Positions 24,701-31,953 of a DNA stretch of 51,495 bases are shown here, in pieces; within the stretch, counting starts at the first letter, position 1, and each line of letters begins with the position of its first letter. The DNA comes from Caballeronia telluris. Lineage in GTDB: Bacteria > Pseudomonadota > Gammaproteobacteria > Burkholderiales > Burkholderiaceae. Position numbers and translations under genes: made by a program. A model generated the notes under the pieces. The model saw only the letters and a list, made by a program, of their open reading frames with translations. It had not been told where the DNA came from and searched no databases. The DNA lies in NCBI RefSeq assembly GCF_001544495.1, contig NZ_FCNZ02000030.1, positions 1 through 51,495 on the forward strand. Direction: 5' to 3'.

Positions 24701-26114
24701 CCACGACACCCGCTACCGTCGCATCGAATACTGGTTCGAAGCAACGACGCGATTCCGCGAGTTCCTGCCACCGAGCCTCCTGACGGCGCTCGTCGACGGA
24801 CAGCGTGTGCCGAGCGTGGAGAACATCAAGGTCACCGGCGCACGGCAGGTGACCTGGGTCCCCAATTCGGCGCCGCCGCCCGCGGCCAAGGTGCTATACC
24901 TAGTGCCGACGTTCGCGTGGCGACGCGAGCTCGACGAGCACGGCATTCTATCGAGCTGGCGGCGCGGCGGCGGACTACGCGTGTACCTCGATCGCGGATG
25001 GAACGCCTCCGGCTATGGCGAGATGCTTGCGGTGGTGCTGCCGCCCAAGGGCTTCGCTGACGATCCCGACACGGCACCGGCGGGCGCGCCGTACAAGAAG
25101 TACGTGACGCTCTGGGGCAACGACCCGATCTGGGACTCGGCCTTCGTACCCGCTGTGGCACCGGCGCTCGCGCATTTCCCGCGCGCGCGCACGGCACCCG
25201 ATCCGACGGGCGCGTGGCTGCCGCCGAACGCCCCAGTCACGGAAAGCGATCAGCGCCCCGGTGCGTTCCTCGTCAACTCGCTGCGCCCGGGCGGCTCGCA
25301 GGCCCGCACGGGCGCCGTGGATGTTGCACCTCACGACGTCTTCTACGACGACGAACGGCGGTTGTGGTACTGCGACATCGAGATCGAAGCGGGCGCGTCG
25401 TACTTTCCCTTCATTCGGATGGCGCTCGCGCGCTACCAGCCCACCGCGAGCCCGGGCGCGCACTTGTCGAACGCCGTGCTGAGCGACACCATTGCGTTGA
25501 CGCCGGACCGCTGGCTGAACGTCACGCCGGCGGCCGACGACCGCCGCGTGCGTGTGGCCGTGTTCGGCGCGAGCTTCGACGGGTCGAGCGGGCATGACGA
25601 GGCATCGCGCGCGCCCTCGTCGGCGCGCAGAGGTCCGGTGACGGGCCTCGTCGAACTCGCGAGCCCGGCGTCGGTCGCCGAGCGCACTGTCGTCGAGGTG
25701 TGGCTCGAACGCCTCGATCCCCGATGGGGCGACGACCTCGGCTGGCAACGAGTCGGCGACGCGCTCGTGACGCAGCGCGTGCCGAGTCCGCAACCATTGC
25801 CCAGCGACTCGCCGGTAAGGCTCGAGTCCCTGCTAGGTCGCGCCGTGCAATTCACAACCTCTGCCAGAACGCCCGCTCCCGAACCTTTTGGAAGCCAGGC
25901 ACATCTCGTGACCAACCAGGTGATCGACAAGATCCAGCTGTGGCAGACGCTCTGGGAAGGCGATGTCGCGTTTCCGCCATCCGATGGTTCACGGCATCGG
26001 CTCGTCGTCGTCGAGTACGAGGAATATCTGGTCGACGATGCGCGTCCCTACGACACGACACCGACACGCAAGGACCGGCGGATTGTGTTCGTCGAACATG
26101 TCGAACTCGCGTAG
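21774..26114 (+). CDS. Giant protein of unknown function, partner of the PPYPP protein
   Basis: 1446 aa. The ATG at 21774 sits in TGATG, overlapping the upstream stop; an open frame extends further upstream but inside the other gene. It starts MARQSLVWTALPNGY with no signal peptide and no PPYPP tract. The chain mixes beta-rich segments; 'RSYWIRARAVDLAGNSLDPF' (about 560-580) looks like the edge of a fibronectin-type-III-like module. Other stretches contain many Asp/Arg-rich loops, and the C-terminus ends in 'RRIVFVEHVELA'. No catalytic motif recognised. Tight coupling to the PPYPP protein suggests a stable two-protein complex, perhaps a scaffold or surface assembly. A small GC-rich hairpin follows the stop. 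Confidence 0.7.
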   Translation: MARQSLVWTALPNGYTPDRTGLRVSVMLSPRLDAEDPLGQSRKLSEFFPDWEDWPNTLADARFEVTYGGETRSIPTTATTGPDRIDDTAGVADSAVWKALFDANTGVKTFAYRDLSPSFVLSYDALAMAETVANLYRDLARSATDRMPRVTEVLDSEPWRAFMNAVARLDASSVDRRTGLRDPARQFESLRNSRTASNLQRFQLFHTPPASPVVRDVTRVDDSRVQARWLEHKRTDLPKREDIGATIDFHQIVAAMGSYPTLLRRLGLVVDLVLAPAGFALSAAADLSVKVVFPAGALLVPRGADGNPATRTRLSNPQFDAVPDPASDVQLADGLLDTTPPRFGLLQLDVDGAGLKAMNFARSLGRRSDVEARVDPVTRQEDEIGASSLRTAGLMLIQHARSMILKDRFDANKTRNTQLESQLGGASAAVVTLHAQDLVRGYRIDVWDSVTRRWHSLCRRNARYDLDDGAVTVEVAPEEETTVRLAATRSSDAASNADLLYLHEALVSWIGWSLAARVPGRAIGVDDSVDKTSDDSDAEVPPGLKFKSSFSPVKGSLPRLRFGRSYWIRARAVDLAGNSLDPFEKDYGNEKPSTHAQPYLRYEPVAAPVIALLSESGTIGRPLEGESMARVAIRTFNDTAADNTVLSAQVAHRVAAPAQVSLRDAEQHGMLDAQGKVDASLFNLLAHQKDLDPSNPAAAIREEKLLMQGPLDAQAVETTYAVYEAGRALTYLPDPLAVEVVVRVFDHPNIADSDIIRIPLYTKDVWPDAQPFVIDVYDDPNEAPHYDETTHRLRVPLPKAVRAKLRLSMRLAPDTLALLGVFQWLTATDQDAQRDRALKGQHWMLTPWTVVEAVHAVQRPLLNPDFVMLSVLDRSPGQTSAQPLIHARCSIDSTDRLDLYGEWHEPDDDAASAESANGPSDRQRRDVAFQVKVTGPTHYASDGVAPGVPEHTITATDVIAINGAVHQRVASKAHEFHDTRYRRIEYWFEATTRFREFLPPSLLTALVDGQRVPSVENIKVTGARQVTWVPNSAPPPAAKVLYLVPTFAWRRELDEHGILSSWRRGGGLRVYLDRGWNASGYGEMLAVVLPPKGFADDPDTAPAGAPYKKYVTLWGNDPIWDSAFVPAVAPALAHFPRARTAPDPTGAWLPPNAPVTESDQRPGAFLVNSLRPGGSQARTGAVDVAPHDVFYDDERRLWYCDIEIEAGASYFPFIRMALARYQPTASPGAHLSNAVLSDTIALTPDRWLNVTPAADDRRVRVAVFGASFDGSSGHDEASRAPSSARRGPVTGLVELASPASVAERTVVEVWLERLDPRWGDDLGWQRVGDALVTQRVPSPQPLPSDSPVRLESLLGRAVQFTTSARTPAPEPFGSQAHLVTNQVIDKIQLWQTLWEGDVAFPPSDGSRHRLVVVEYEEYLVDDARPYDTTPTRKDRRIVFVEHVELA

Positions 26115-26121
26115 CGCGGAC

Positions 26122-26145
26122 GGCGCTGTGCTGGTCAGCGCCTTT
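26122..26145 (+). terminator. Weak intrinsic terminator after the giant-gene operon
   Basis: GGCGCT (26122-26127) and AGCGCC (26137-26142) form a 6-bp stem with a 9-nt loop followed by TTT, 8 nt after the stop codon. The short T-run makes it a weak candidate. Confidence 0.45.
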
Positions 26146-26378
26146 GCTGCGGAATGACCGATATTTGAGTGGAAGGGTCTCTCGAACGTCTGCATTGCGC
26201 GTTAGGCGAATGACCGCAGATGGCCGGGTCTTGCCTGTTGGGTATCCGCAGGACACCACCCGTCCGAGTCAGCCCCGTTTCGCAAAAGCACACCCTCCGC
26301 TACGAGCCAATTATCTCGGCGAAGTGGCAAACTCTCGTCGACAGCAACCCGCATTTGTAAGGTCGCTGGGGACGCGGG

Positions 26379-26423
26379 TTGTCGCGTCATGGCAAAACGC
26401 CTATAATGAGTGGGCATTTTGCC
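26379..26423 (+). promoter_or_regulatory. Promoter-operator of the RES-Xre toxin-antitoxin pair
   Basis: TTGTCG (26379-26384), a 17-nt spacer and TATAAT (26402-26407) form a near-consensus sigma-70 promoter. The -10 box lies in the 11-nt spacer of an inverted repeat: GGCAAAACGCC (26391-26401) and GGCATTTTGCC (26413-26423), 10 of 11 positions complementary. Antitoxins of this class repress their own operon, so this is the expected operator. Confidence 0.8.
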
Positions 26424-26437
26424 GATATGGAGCCTCG

Positions 26438-26893
26438 ATGGAAACCATCGCTTTTATACCGACCGGCGCCGGAGATCCGCGCCGCGCGGAGTTCGCGTTT
26501 CTCGAACGCCTGTTGGCAAGCCGCATTCGCGGCGACGCTGACCTTGCCGACCTGGCTCATGAACGGGTCGACGTCGAGGTGATTGATCGACTCAGTGCGC
26601 AAGGCCTCAAGGCAGACGAGTTGACCTTCATTATCCCGCGGCGCACGCTGACGCACCGTCGACAGCAGCATGAACGACTATCGACGGAGGAATCCGACCG
26701 TGCCATTCGCCTGGCCAGAATTATCGCGCAGGCGCATGCGGCATTCGGTGGCAACGACAAGGCGATGCGTTGGTTGCGCAATCCACAAAATCGCTTCGCT
26801 GGTCGCAGCGCTCTTGTGATGGCGGGTACGGAACAGGGCGCCCGCTTGGTCGAGGAGGCGCTTGTACAGATCGACGAAGGGTATTTCGCTTGA
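26438..26893 (+). CDS. Xre/MbcA/ParS-type antitoxin (DUF2384)
   Basis: 151 aa from the ATG at 26438, placed 31 nt after the -10 box; the frame is open far upstream but inside other DNA. The N-terminal half is a helical Xre-like DNA-binding region ('RVDVEVIDRLSAQGLKADELTFIIPRRTLTHRRQ'). The C-terminal half is the DUF2384 toxin-binding domain ('KAMRWLRNPQNRFAGRSALVMAGTEQGARLVEEALVQIDEGYFA'). The last codon overlaps the start of the RES toxin gene (TGATG). The family binds and blocks the RES toxin and represses its own promoter; the palindrome over the -10 box fits that. Confidence 0.93.
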   Translation: METIAFIPTGAGDPRRAEFAFLERLLASRIRGDADLADLAHERVDVEVIDRLSAQGLKADELTFIIPRRTLTHRRQQHERLSTEESDRAIRLARIIAQAHAAFGGNDKAMRWLRNPQNRFAGRSALVMAGTEQGARLVEEALVQIDEGYFA

Positions 26894-27360
26894 TGGTGCT
26901 CTGGCGGATCAGTAATTTCGCCGATCTGAAAGGAGTAGGCGGGCTGCGCGCCCCCGGGCGCTGGCATACCACGGGACGACCAGTCGTTTATCTGGCGGAG
27001 CATCCCGCCGGCGCGCTTCTGGAAACGCTCGTTCATCAGGAGATCGGCTCCGCCGCTGACCTGCCCGACACCTACCGATTGTTGCGCGTGGAGGTCGGTG
27101 AGCGAGTCAAGATCGCCGAGTTGGGAGAGGGCGCACTGCCCGAAGACTGGCGCGAAAATCCGTCCTGGACACAGGCTTCTGGCAGCGAATGGCTTCAGGG
27201 AGGCGCCACCGCGTTACTCAAGTTGCCCAGCGCTATCTTGCCCTTCGCATTCAATTACATTCTGAACCCGCTACACGAAGACGCGACCGATATCAGCGTA
27301 AGCATGGTCATCGATGTGCGTCATGACCCGCGGATCCTGCGCCTGTTGACACGAGCTTAG
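26893..27360 (+). CDS. RES-domain toxin
   Basis: 155 aa, normal length. RES-family features visible: early Arg, GRW (22-24), VYLAEHPAGALLETL with Tyr33 and Glu44, and the C-terminal 'LKLPSAILPFAFNYILNPLH' with the conserved Ser and Asn. RES toxins (MbcT, ParT, Res) degrade or phosphorolyse NAD+ or ADP-ribosylate targets, stopping growth when unopposed. The start overlaps the antitoxin stop. All key residues are present, so the pair is probably functional. It forms a boundary between the PPYPP island and the following accessory region. Confidence 0.93.
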   Translation: MVLWRISNFADLKGVGGLRAPGRWHTTGRPVVYLAEHPAGALLETLVHQEIGSAADLPDTYRLLRVEVGERVKIAELGEGALPEDWRENPSWTQASGSEWLQGGATALLKLPSAILPFAFNYILNPLHEDATDISVSMVIDVRHDPRILRLLTRA

Positions 27361-27627
27361 TTCGGTAGGGCTATGCTGCGGTTCGTCTATGCGCGGGCTA
27401 TGCCGGCGTACTCCGCGACGGAGCGATCGCGGCGCGGCCCGCAATTGACTTGGCAACACGCAGCGCCATTTTTTGCTGACTCAGGCATGCTCATGGTGGG
27501 CCGTTGTTCGGGCGGAGCCGACGTTCGAACGTCCGCATGAAAGCGTGAGCCAACGTCCGTAGGTGGCCGGTTTGAGTCGGATGATCACGCGGTCCACCAG
27601 CATCTGCGGAGAATGGTACTGCTCTGC
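27361..27627. other. Intergenic DNA between RES toxin and flavin reductase
   Basis: Apart from the dispersed repeat copy at 27527-27569, I see no gene or terminator in these 267 bp. Confidence 0.55.
27527..27569. repeat. Dispersed intergenic repeat, copy B
   Basis: 43 bp aligned without gaps to 211-253 (36 of 43 identical), in the same orientation. It contains AACGTCC twice, 24 nt apart, as copy A does. Confidence 0.6.
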
Positions 27628-28140
27628 TCACCGCCATTTGCAAAATTCCTTCGGGTAGAGCTCAGCGCTCTGATCCAGGTCGCCCGTCGCTGCATAGATC
27701 AACGGATGGCCAGCCGGGATGAGCACCGCTCCATCGACCACTCGACCCATTACTAGCCGATGATCCCCAGCCTCGACGTCACTGACTACCTGACAGTCGA
27801 AGAAAGCTAGCGCGCCGTGCAACAGCGGTGCGCCCGTCCGGCCTGCTCGCCAGCGTATCCCCGCGAGCTTATCGACCGTGCGACCCGATTGTGTCCCGAA
27901 GTGCTTGGCCAACGCCTGCTGTTCCGCCCGCAAGACATTAATTGCGAACACCCGGCCGCCCTGAAGAAGCGTGTAAGACGCATGCGCCGGGTTGATGCTG
28001 ATCGCGAGAAGTAACGGGCGAAAGGAGACTTGTACGACCCAACTTGCCGTAAATGCATTCCGGCGATCGCCGTCCGCAACGCCGATCACGTGGACGCCTG
28101 TCGTCAGATGCCTGAAAACGTTCGCGATGCCGTCACTCAT
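27628..28140 (-). CDS. Flavin reductase-domain protein (DIM6/NTAB type)
   Basis: 170 aa, typical of NAD(P)H:FMN reductase components. Features: 'FRHLTTGVHVIGVADGDRRNAFTASWVVQVSFRPLLLAISIN' (FMN-binding split barrel, with the T-A-S-W segment), 'GGRVFAINVLRAEQQALAKHFG' and 'DHRLVMGRVVDG' with the conserved His. Such proteins supply reduced flavin to two-component monooxygenases or bind flavin themselves. No monooxygenase is adjacent, so its partner is unknown. It is isolated, with about 260 bp and 630 bp of noncoding DNA on either side. Confidence 0.9.
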   Translation of the reverse strand: MSDGIANVFRHLTTGVHVIGVADGDRRNAFTASWVVQVSFRPLLLAISINPAHASYTLLQGGRVFAINVLRAEQQALAKHFGTQSGRTVDKLAGIRWRAGRTGAPLLHGALAFFDCQVVSDVEAGDHRLVMGRVVDGAVLIPAGHPLIYAATGDLDQSAELYPKEFCKWR

Positions 28141-28772
28141 AGCGCTTCACCTTTGGATCCCGTATCCTCCGAGCTAGGTCCGCCGCGACGAAAAGAAGCT
28201 GGGCCGCAAACCGGGACTCAGGGGGTCTCGATTCCATTGCGCGTCCGATATCGACAGCGACCGCCTGGCGGCTACCAACGTGATATCGTATCGTCGCCTT
28301 AGCTACCTTGCAAATGCGCGCGCCGATTCTCCCTTGCCCGCCTGTTGCCATCGTGAAGGTCACATGCCGTCGACCCGTAGCGGACGGTTGGCCTGGTGGC
28401 AGCCCAGAGGCAGATCCCAATCCACAACCGTCATTCGTGGCATCGGCGAACGCTTGTGATTCATACTCGGCTGCCTATAGCAAAACCCTTCCCCTGAAGG
28501 TCTTTGAAACACAGCTTGATAAGACATCGAGCGACCGAACGCTATCACGAGGTGACCGACATCCTCGTAAAGCCTGCTGGAAAATCGTCACCAATGGGAA
28601 TATCCCGCGCGGAGCACCCCTGCGACGCATCGGTTACCGGTTCTAGTATGCGCCAACGCGGCCTGCATGATTTAGAAGAGATGATTTGGAGGAGACGATT
28701 TGCCCGCGAGAAGCCACGGCCGGTCAGGGCAGGTCCAAGCGAACCTTCATTTGCAAAATCAACTCCGCATGG
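28141..28772. other. Noncoding 0.63-kb stretch
   Basis: No frame here has convincing protein character. It may contain eroded gene fragments, but I cannot name any. It ends at the broken kinase gene. Confidence 0.5.
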
Positions 28773-29832
28773 CTATGACCGGCTATGACCTGCGTAGCTG
28801 TTATCACGTCGGAAGTGCTCGCCGCCAGCTTTTCGCTTATAAATCGCTGCCTCCTTGCCAGGAATCCGGTAGTCTATGCCCCTCCAGTTGCGCAGATACA
28901 ACCCGTCACTATGGGTTGTCCAGTCTGGCAAATGGTTTCGTAGCCGCAATAAATCGGCTAACAACTCGCTGACCGTGGCGCATCTCTTCTCAACCCGACA
29001 CACTGCAGCCCTCAAAACCCTTTTGACGGAATTTGGAACGAAGAGCGGAACCGTGCGCAAATCAACAAGCGTGCCCCGAACGATCTTTTCTTGGACTAGG
29101 GAGTCAACATACTTTGACTTTTCATAGTCTCCTTGAATTCCGTCAAGCGCGGATCTTTGCTTCAATGTCATATGAGACAACAAATCATTTGACAACTTCC
29201 CCCCCGAAAAGCAAAAACCCGATGATCCCAGCCTGATATATATCAGAGGAAAAATTGAAAAAAGCGTTCTCTCCAATAGCTTCGGGTGGGCGGTAGAGAA
29301 TGCTGTGCTTGGATGCCGGCGCAGCGCCGGTTTTTCTGTCGATCCGGCGAACGGACCCAAAGTCTGCGATCAATATCGAGTCATTGTGTACGAGCAGATT
29401 TTCAGGTTTTAAGTCTCGATGCACAAGTAGATTAGGTTCTGTGTGCAATGCGGCAATGCCAGACAAAAGCTGGCACAGCATCTTATGGGCAACTGGGAGA
29501 GAAACGTCAAACGAATCTAGATATTGCGAAAGGTCCCCGTCGCTCGCAGCCGGCGTCACGAAATATGAGCTGTCTCTACCAACCTTTCTCGCGTCATAGA
29601 CCTTCAAGACGTTTTCGTGATTGATCTTTGCAATGATGGCTGGCTCCTGATCAATATCATTTTCTCCATGAAAATATATTTTGATGGCAACCTTCTTTTG
29701 GAGCACAGTATGTCGACCAATGAGAACGTAGCCATTAGCACCAGAATCATTGAAAGCGGCAATTTCAAATTCAGGAAACTGCTTAAGTGCACTTTTGACG
29801 TCGTCGGGCAGGTCGGAATTGTCTAAAGGCAT
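28773..29832 (-). pseudogene. Ser/Thr protein kinase split at a G7 tract
   Basis: The N-terminal 215 residues from the ATG at 29832 are a complete Hanks-type kinase core: VAIK with Lys51, Glu63 for the salt bridge, HRDLKPEN (138-145, catalytic Asp140), DFG (157-159), 'YRPPEA' and 'SSDIYQAGIIGFLLFGG'. The frame then hits a stop just after seven G's (plus-strand C's at 29199-29205). Six G's would continue into a second open frame ('GGKLSNDLLSHM...') through the C-lobe, 'KRCATVSELLADLLRLRNHLPDW' and a short tail to 28773. So one base separates a truncated from a full-length kinase of about 350 aa. The region is clearly AT-richer than its surroundings, implying transfer. Cause: phase variation, decay, or an assembly error. 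Confidence 0.75.
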
Positions 29833-29835
29833 GGC

Positions 29836-30101
29836 TTAGTTTAAACCTTCGTAAGCCAAGTCATACGCCTTGCCGAGATCGGAGGTCGCGGGGCGGTGAA
29901 TCTTCTTTGCTGACTCTTTCCGTTCCGTTGCAGCAATAGTTGCAGCGTGGAAAAATACCAGGAACGACGCTGTGACCGTTTAACGTCGACTTCAATTTCG
30001 CGGCTTTCGTGTTTGGTGCAATCGCCGATGCGTGTCGTCGCTTGCCACGGAAATCTAGTCGACTTCAGCAACTGAAGCTTCCGGTCGCGCTCGGCGTTCA
30101 A
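29836..30101 (-). pseudogene. Frameshifted partner gene upstream of the kinase
   Basis: One frame reads '...TTRIGDCTKHESREIEVDVKRSQRRSWYF' and a second, one base off, reads 'HAATIAATERKESAKKIHRP...DLGKAYDLAYEGLN' ending in TAA at 29838-29836, 3 nt before the kinase ATG. The two join cleanly if the run of five T's on the minus strand (plus-strand A's at 29951-29955) had six. That gives a helical C-terminal half typical of a real small protein. The 5' end is unclear: a TTG at 30101 overlaps the SRAP stop, and the true start may have been lost. Family not recognised. Position suggests it was the kinase's operon partner. Confidence 0.45.
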
Positions 30102-30808
30102 CCGCCATCATCTGCGAGAAGCGATGCCTGTGCGAGATCGTCCTTCGGCATCGCCTTGGCCTTCGTGACCCGCGGCGGCAGGGGAAACGGCTCTGCATGC
30201 ATCGCTTCGACCGGGTAAAGCTGCAAAAACGACCGCGCCTCGTCCGTGCTTTTGCAAGAGAGCCAGTCCTCATATTCGGTCGGCGGAATGATCACCACCG
30301 ACCGCTTCTCGGCACCCGGCCGATGAAATCGCTTCATCAGCGGGTGGTCGTCGGCGTTCACCGTTAGCATCGTAAAGCTGGTGCTTGTTGAGCCGTCGGC
30401 AGGGTCCCTCCACTCACGCCATAGCCCAGCGATCGCGAGCGGACCGCCATCGGCCATGCCGATGCGCCAGCGAACTGCCTTGCCGGTCTCGTAGTCGGGC
30501 TCGTAAAAACGGCGACATGGGATCAGAGCGAGTTGCAGCTTGTTCCAGGCAGTGCGGAAACTGGTCTTCTGCCCGACCGACTCCGATCGGGCATTCATCG
30601 TATCAAACGCTTTCACGCCCTGCGGGATGAACTTGCGGGGGACCATGCCGAACGTCGCGGCGTCAGTCAAATACTCACCGTCGATGCGGCGGAAGATCGG
30701 CGCAGCATAGTCCTTGTATATTTCCGGCTTGTAGTCGAAGTTCGGGACGGGAAACAGGCTGAAGACGTCGAAGCGGTCTTTCGGATTAGACTCGTAGCTG
30801 GTGCACAC
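30098..30808 (-). CDS. SOS response-associated peptidase, SRAP/YedK (HMCES) family
   Basis: 236 aa starting at a GTG. The second residue is the catalytic Cys2 (MCTSYE), which must become N-terminal to crosslink to abasic sites. Other active-site residues are visible: Asn72 in NARSE, Glu103 in CRRFYEPD, and the His in 'HPLMKRFHRPGAEKR'. Family members trap abasic sites in single-stranded DNA as thiazolidine DNA-protein crosslinks to prevent breaks. It is divergent from Ku (31008), and the two DNA-repair genes probably belong to one repair island with LigD further right. Confidence 0.94.
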   Translation of the reverse strand: MCTSYESNPKDRFDVFSLFPVPNFDYKPEIYKDYAAPIFRRIDGEYLTDAATFGMVPRKFIPQGVKAFDTMNARSESVGQKTSFRTAWNKLQLALIPCRRFYEPDYETGKAVRWRIGMADGGPLAIAGLWREWRDPADGSTSTSFTMLTVNADDHPLMKRFHRPGAEKRSVVIIPPTEYEDWLSCKSTDEARSFLQLYPVEAMHAEPFPLPPRVTKAKAMPKDDLAQASLLADDGG

Positions 30809-30900
30809 TTTTTCTCACCCTCCGTTGCCAGAGTTTCATAGGTAACGGCTCGCCATACGCCCTGACTTTATCCTGTGAAGGCTTCTGGCGCCCGAGGCCG

Positions 30901-30916
30901 TGGCACCCATTTTGCA
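30901..30916 (+). promoter_or_regulatory. Sigma-54 (-24/-12) promoter candidate upstream of ku
   Basis: TGGCAC-CCATT-TTGCA matches the RpoN consensus TGGCAC-N5-TTGCW exactly, with GG and GC 10 nt apart. It points towards ku, whose ATG lies 92 nt downstream. No enhancer-binding-protein gene is adjacent. Confidence 0.6.
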
Positions 30917-31007
30917 TGAACTGCCCGTTGGCCATGCCGCCCAGCAGGTTCTAGCCGCTATTCAGCGGCATCGAGCGTGGCCGGCCAGATACCTGCGAGA
31001 GGTGCCT

Positions 31008-31952
31008 ATGGCTGCCCGTTCGATCGCGTCGATGACGCTCAGTTTCGGTCTCGTTTCCGTGCCGGTGAAGGTGTATACAGCGACCGAAAGCAAGTCCGGC
31101 GTTGGCTTCAACCTGATGCACAAAGACTGCGGCACCCGGCTGCGACAGCAGTACGTCTGCCCGCACGACGGCAAAGTCGTCGAACGCGCCGACATGGTCA
31201 AGGGCTACGAGTTTGAGAAAGAGAAGTACGTGATTTTCGAGAAATCGGAACTGGAGGCGCTCGAGGCGAGCGCGAGCCATACGATCGACATCGTGTCGTT
31301 TGTGCCAACCGAGGCAATCGACCCGATTTACCTCGACAAGCCCTACTACCTCGCCCCCGACAAGCGCGGCGGCAAACCGTACCGGCTACTGCAGGAAGCC
31401 ATGAAGGACAGCGGCACTTGCGCCGTAGCCCGCTGGACCTGGAAGGGCAAACAGCACATGGTGCAGGTGCGCGCCGGCAACGACGGTTTGATCCTCCAAA
31501 CCTTGCTCTACGCGGACGAAGTCCGCTCCCAAGCCGATATTGGCATCGAAGAAACCGACATCCAGCCCACGGAACTGCAGCTCGCCGAGCAACTGATCGA
31601 GCAGTACCGCGTAGATAGCTACGACGCGGCAGCCTACAAGGATGAAGAGAAGGAACGCATCCTGGCCGAGATCGACAAAAAGATCGCGGGCAACAAAATC
31701 ACCGCCGCGCCCGCCGTCGAACAGCCTGGGGCGCAAGTGATCGACCTCGTTGAAGCACTGCGCGCCAGTTTGAAGAGAAAGCCCGTCGCAGAACAACCGG
31801 CGGCGGCACCCCGCCCGGCGCGAAAGACAGCCCGAGCGGCCGCGCCCACGCCAGAACCGGCGGAGGAAGCGCCGGCCCCAAAACGCCGCTCAGTTCGACG
31901 TGCGGCCGAAGATCAACCCGCACCAGCACGCAAGACCGGCACGAAGAGGTGA
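31008..31952 (+). CDS. ku: Ku DNA end-binding protein (NHEJ)
   Basis: 314 aa. The ATG at 31008 has GAGAGG 5 nt upstream and gives the standard start MAARSIASMTLSFGLVSVPVKVYTATE; an upstream in-frame ATG at 30900 is not family-like. It has the bacterial Ku core ('FNLMHKDCGTRLRQQYVC', 'VKGYEFEKEKYVIFEKSELEAL', 'IDPIYLDKPYYLAPDK', 'LLYADEVR'), which homodimerises as a ring on DNA ends. The tail from about residue 250 is Ala/Pro-rich with many Lys/Arg, typical of the C-terminal extension that binds DNA and recruits LigD. It ends 1 nt before the MerR-TPR gene. ligD is 6 kb away on the other strand. Confidence 0.96.
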   Translation: MAARSIASMTLSFGLVSVPVKVYTATESKSGVGFNLMHKDCGTRLRQQYVCPHDGKVVERADMVKGYEFEKEKYVIFEKSELEALEASASHTIDIVSFVPTEAIDPIYLDKPYYLAPDKRGGKPYRLLQEAMKDSGTCAVARWTWKGKQHMVQVRAGNDGLILQTLLYADEVRSQADIGIEETDIQPTELQLAEQLIEQYRVDSYDAAAYKDEEKERILAEIDKKIAGNKITAAPAVEQPGAQVIDLVEALRASLKRKPVAEQPAAAPRPARKTARAAAPTPEPAEEAPAPKRRSVRRAAEDQPAPARKTGTKR

Positions 31953-31953
31953 C

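Noticed and set aside
28133..28420. 95-codon minus-strand frame before the flavin reductase
   Set aside because: Low-complexity Arg/Gly-rich start and no recognisable fold; it overlaps the flavin reductase start.
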